From: Streptomyces sp. NBC_00440
GTDB lineage: Bacteria > Actinomycetota > Actinomycetes > Streptomycetales > Streptomycetaceae
Length of the DNA: 64,000 nt
Reading direction: 5' to 3'
Assembly (NCBI RefSeq): GCF_036014215.1
Contig: NZ_CP107922.1
Location: forward strand, 62,001 to 126,000
Shown: positions 63,721-64,000 of the stretch, one piece after another
Numbering within the stretch: position 1 is the first letter of the stretch
Layout: each line of letters begins with the position of its first letter
The notes under the pieces: generated by a model
The model's database searches: none
What the model was told of the DNA's origin: nothing
Seen by the model: only the letters and a program-made list of their open reading frames with translations
Made by a program: the position numbers and the translations under genes

Positions 63721-64000
63721 CGGACTGGTTACGATCCCTGTTTCTGTTATGTCCGCAACGGAGGATCACCGGACCGCGTTCCACCAGTACCACCAGGAAG
63801 ACATGGGCCGGGTCCGCTACGAAAAGGTCTGCTCTCTCGACGGCGAGGTCCTCGGCCCTTACGACATCGGGAAAGCCTACGAGGTGGCACGGGACCGGCT
63901 GGTGCCGATCACTGACGAGGAACTGGACCAGATGCCGCTGCCCACCGCGCAGGCCATCGAGATCGCGGCTTTCGTGCCGGCCGACAGCATCGATCCGATC
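63686..64000 (+). CDS. Ku DNA end-binding protein (runs off the right edge)
   Basis: The first 105 residues are visible. MPRPIWTGAVSFGLVTIPVS, FHQYHQEDMGRVRYEKVCSL, GPYDIGKAYEVARDRLVPIT and LPTAQAIEIAAFVPADSIDP follow bacterial Ku closely. GGAGGT lies upstream. Ku binds double-strand ends and recruits LigD for end joining. No partner ligase is intact in the window. Confidence 0.93.
   Translation, partial: MPRPIWTGAVSFGLVTIPVSVMSATEDHRTAFHQYHQEDMGRVRYEKVCSLDGEVLGPYDIGKAYEVARDRLVPITDEELDQMPLPTAQAIEIAAFVPADSIDPI

Overview
The window comes from a high-GC actinomycete, almost certainly Streptomyces. Codon third positions are strongly G/C, and there are many ATGA/GTGA stop-start overlaps, GTG and TTG starts and a rare TTA leucine codon in a biosynthetic gene. 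Other signs are an MbtH-dependent NRPS cluster, DUF6009, a MAB_1171c-type membrane protein, Prim-Pol replication genes and dense IS scars, as seen in chromosome arms. All calls come from reading the sequence; no database search was run.

Region 1 (1-24,100) is most of a lipopeptide-type nonribosomal peptide cluster that continues off the left edge. Three NRPS genes run leftwards (about 9,919 to 1). An IS5-family element separates them from a rightward operon: type II thioesterase, free-standing condensation domain, fatty acyl-AMP ligase, two acyl-CoA-dehydrogenase-like proteins and an acyl carrier protein. This operon meets a leftward operon (TauD/SyrP-type dioxygenase, stand-alone PCP, stand-alone adenylation domain, LOG-family protein) at a perfect 32-bp hairpin. 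MbtH and a cytochrome P450 diverge from the dioxygenase. The assembly line is full of damaged domains: an adenylation domain without its catalytic cores, one almost wholly excised, and a condensation domain without its histidines. Intact free-standing condensation, adenylation and carrier proteins sit beside it, so the simplest reading is an acylated peptide built with substantial in-trans supply. The FAAL, ACP and dehydrogenase-pair set recalls ramoplanin and enduracidin, whose lipids are 2,4-dienoyl chains.

Region 2 (24,100-31,000) holds a membrane protein, a DUF4097-like protein, an amidohydrolase and a TTA-rich ParH-like/MAB_1171c-like pair, then a graveyard of a serine recombinase, IS256 and IS1182 remnants.

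Region 3 (31,000-38,600) looks like the replication core of an integrated plasmid or AICE-like element: DciA-like loader, winged-helix initiator-like protein, double-HTH regulator, DUF6009, P4-type primase/helicase, Prim-Pol, and a patch of repeats of the type GGGACTGAAGGGAC. No integrase, excisionase or transfer gene was seen.

Region 4 (38,900-45,900) carries a flavoprotein, an XRE/TPR regulator with a shifted C-terminus, small proteins, and sugar-nucleotide genes (RmlD-like, UDP-glucose dehydrogenase) with a truncated aminotransferase.

Region 5 (45,900-64,000) is patchy accessory DNA. It has an ATP-dependent DNA ligase split by a MerR plus C39-like cassette, a Ku remnant whose promoter and first codons recur 13 kb away at an apparently intact Ku gene on the right edge, a MarR/flavin-oxidoreductase pair, a broken TnpB, a putative toxin-antitoxin pair with a 24-bp palindrome, an HEPN-like zinc-ribbon protein beside IS481 and DNA-methyltransferase scars, and a sigma factor.
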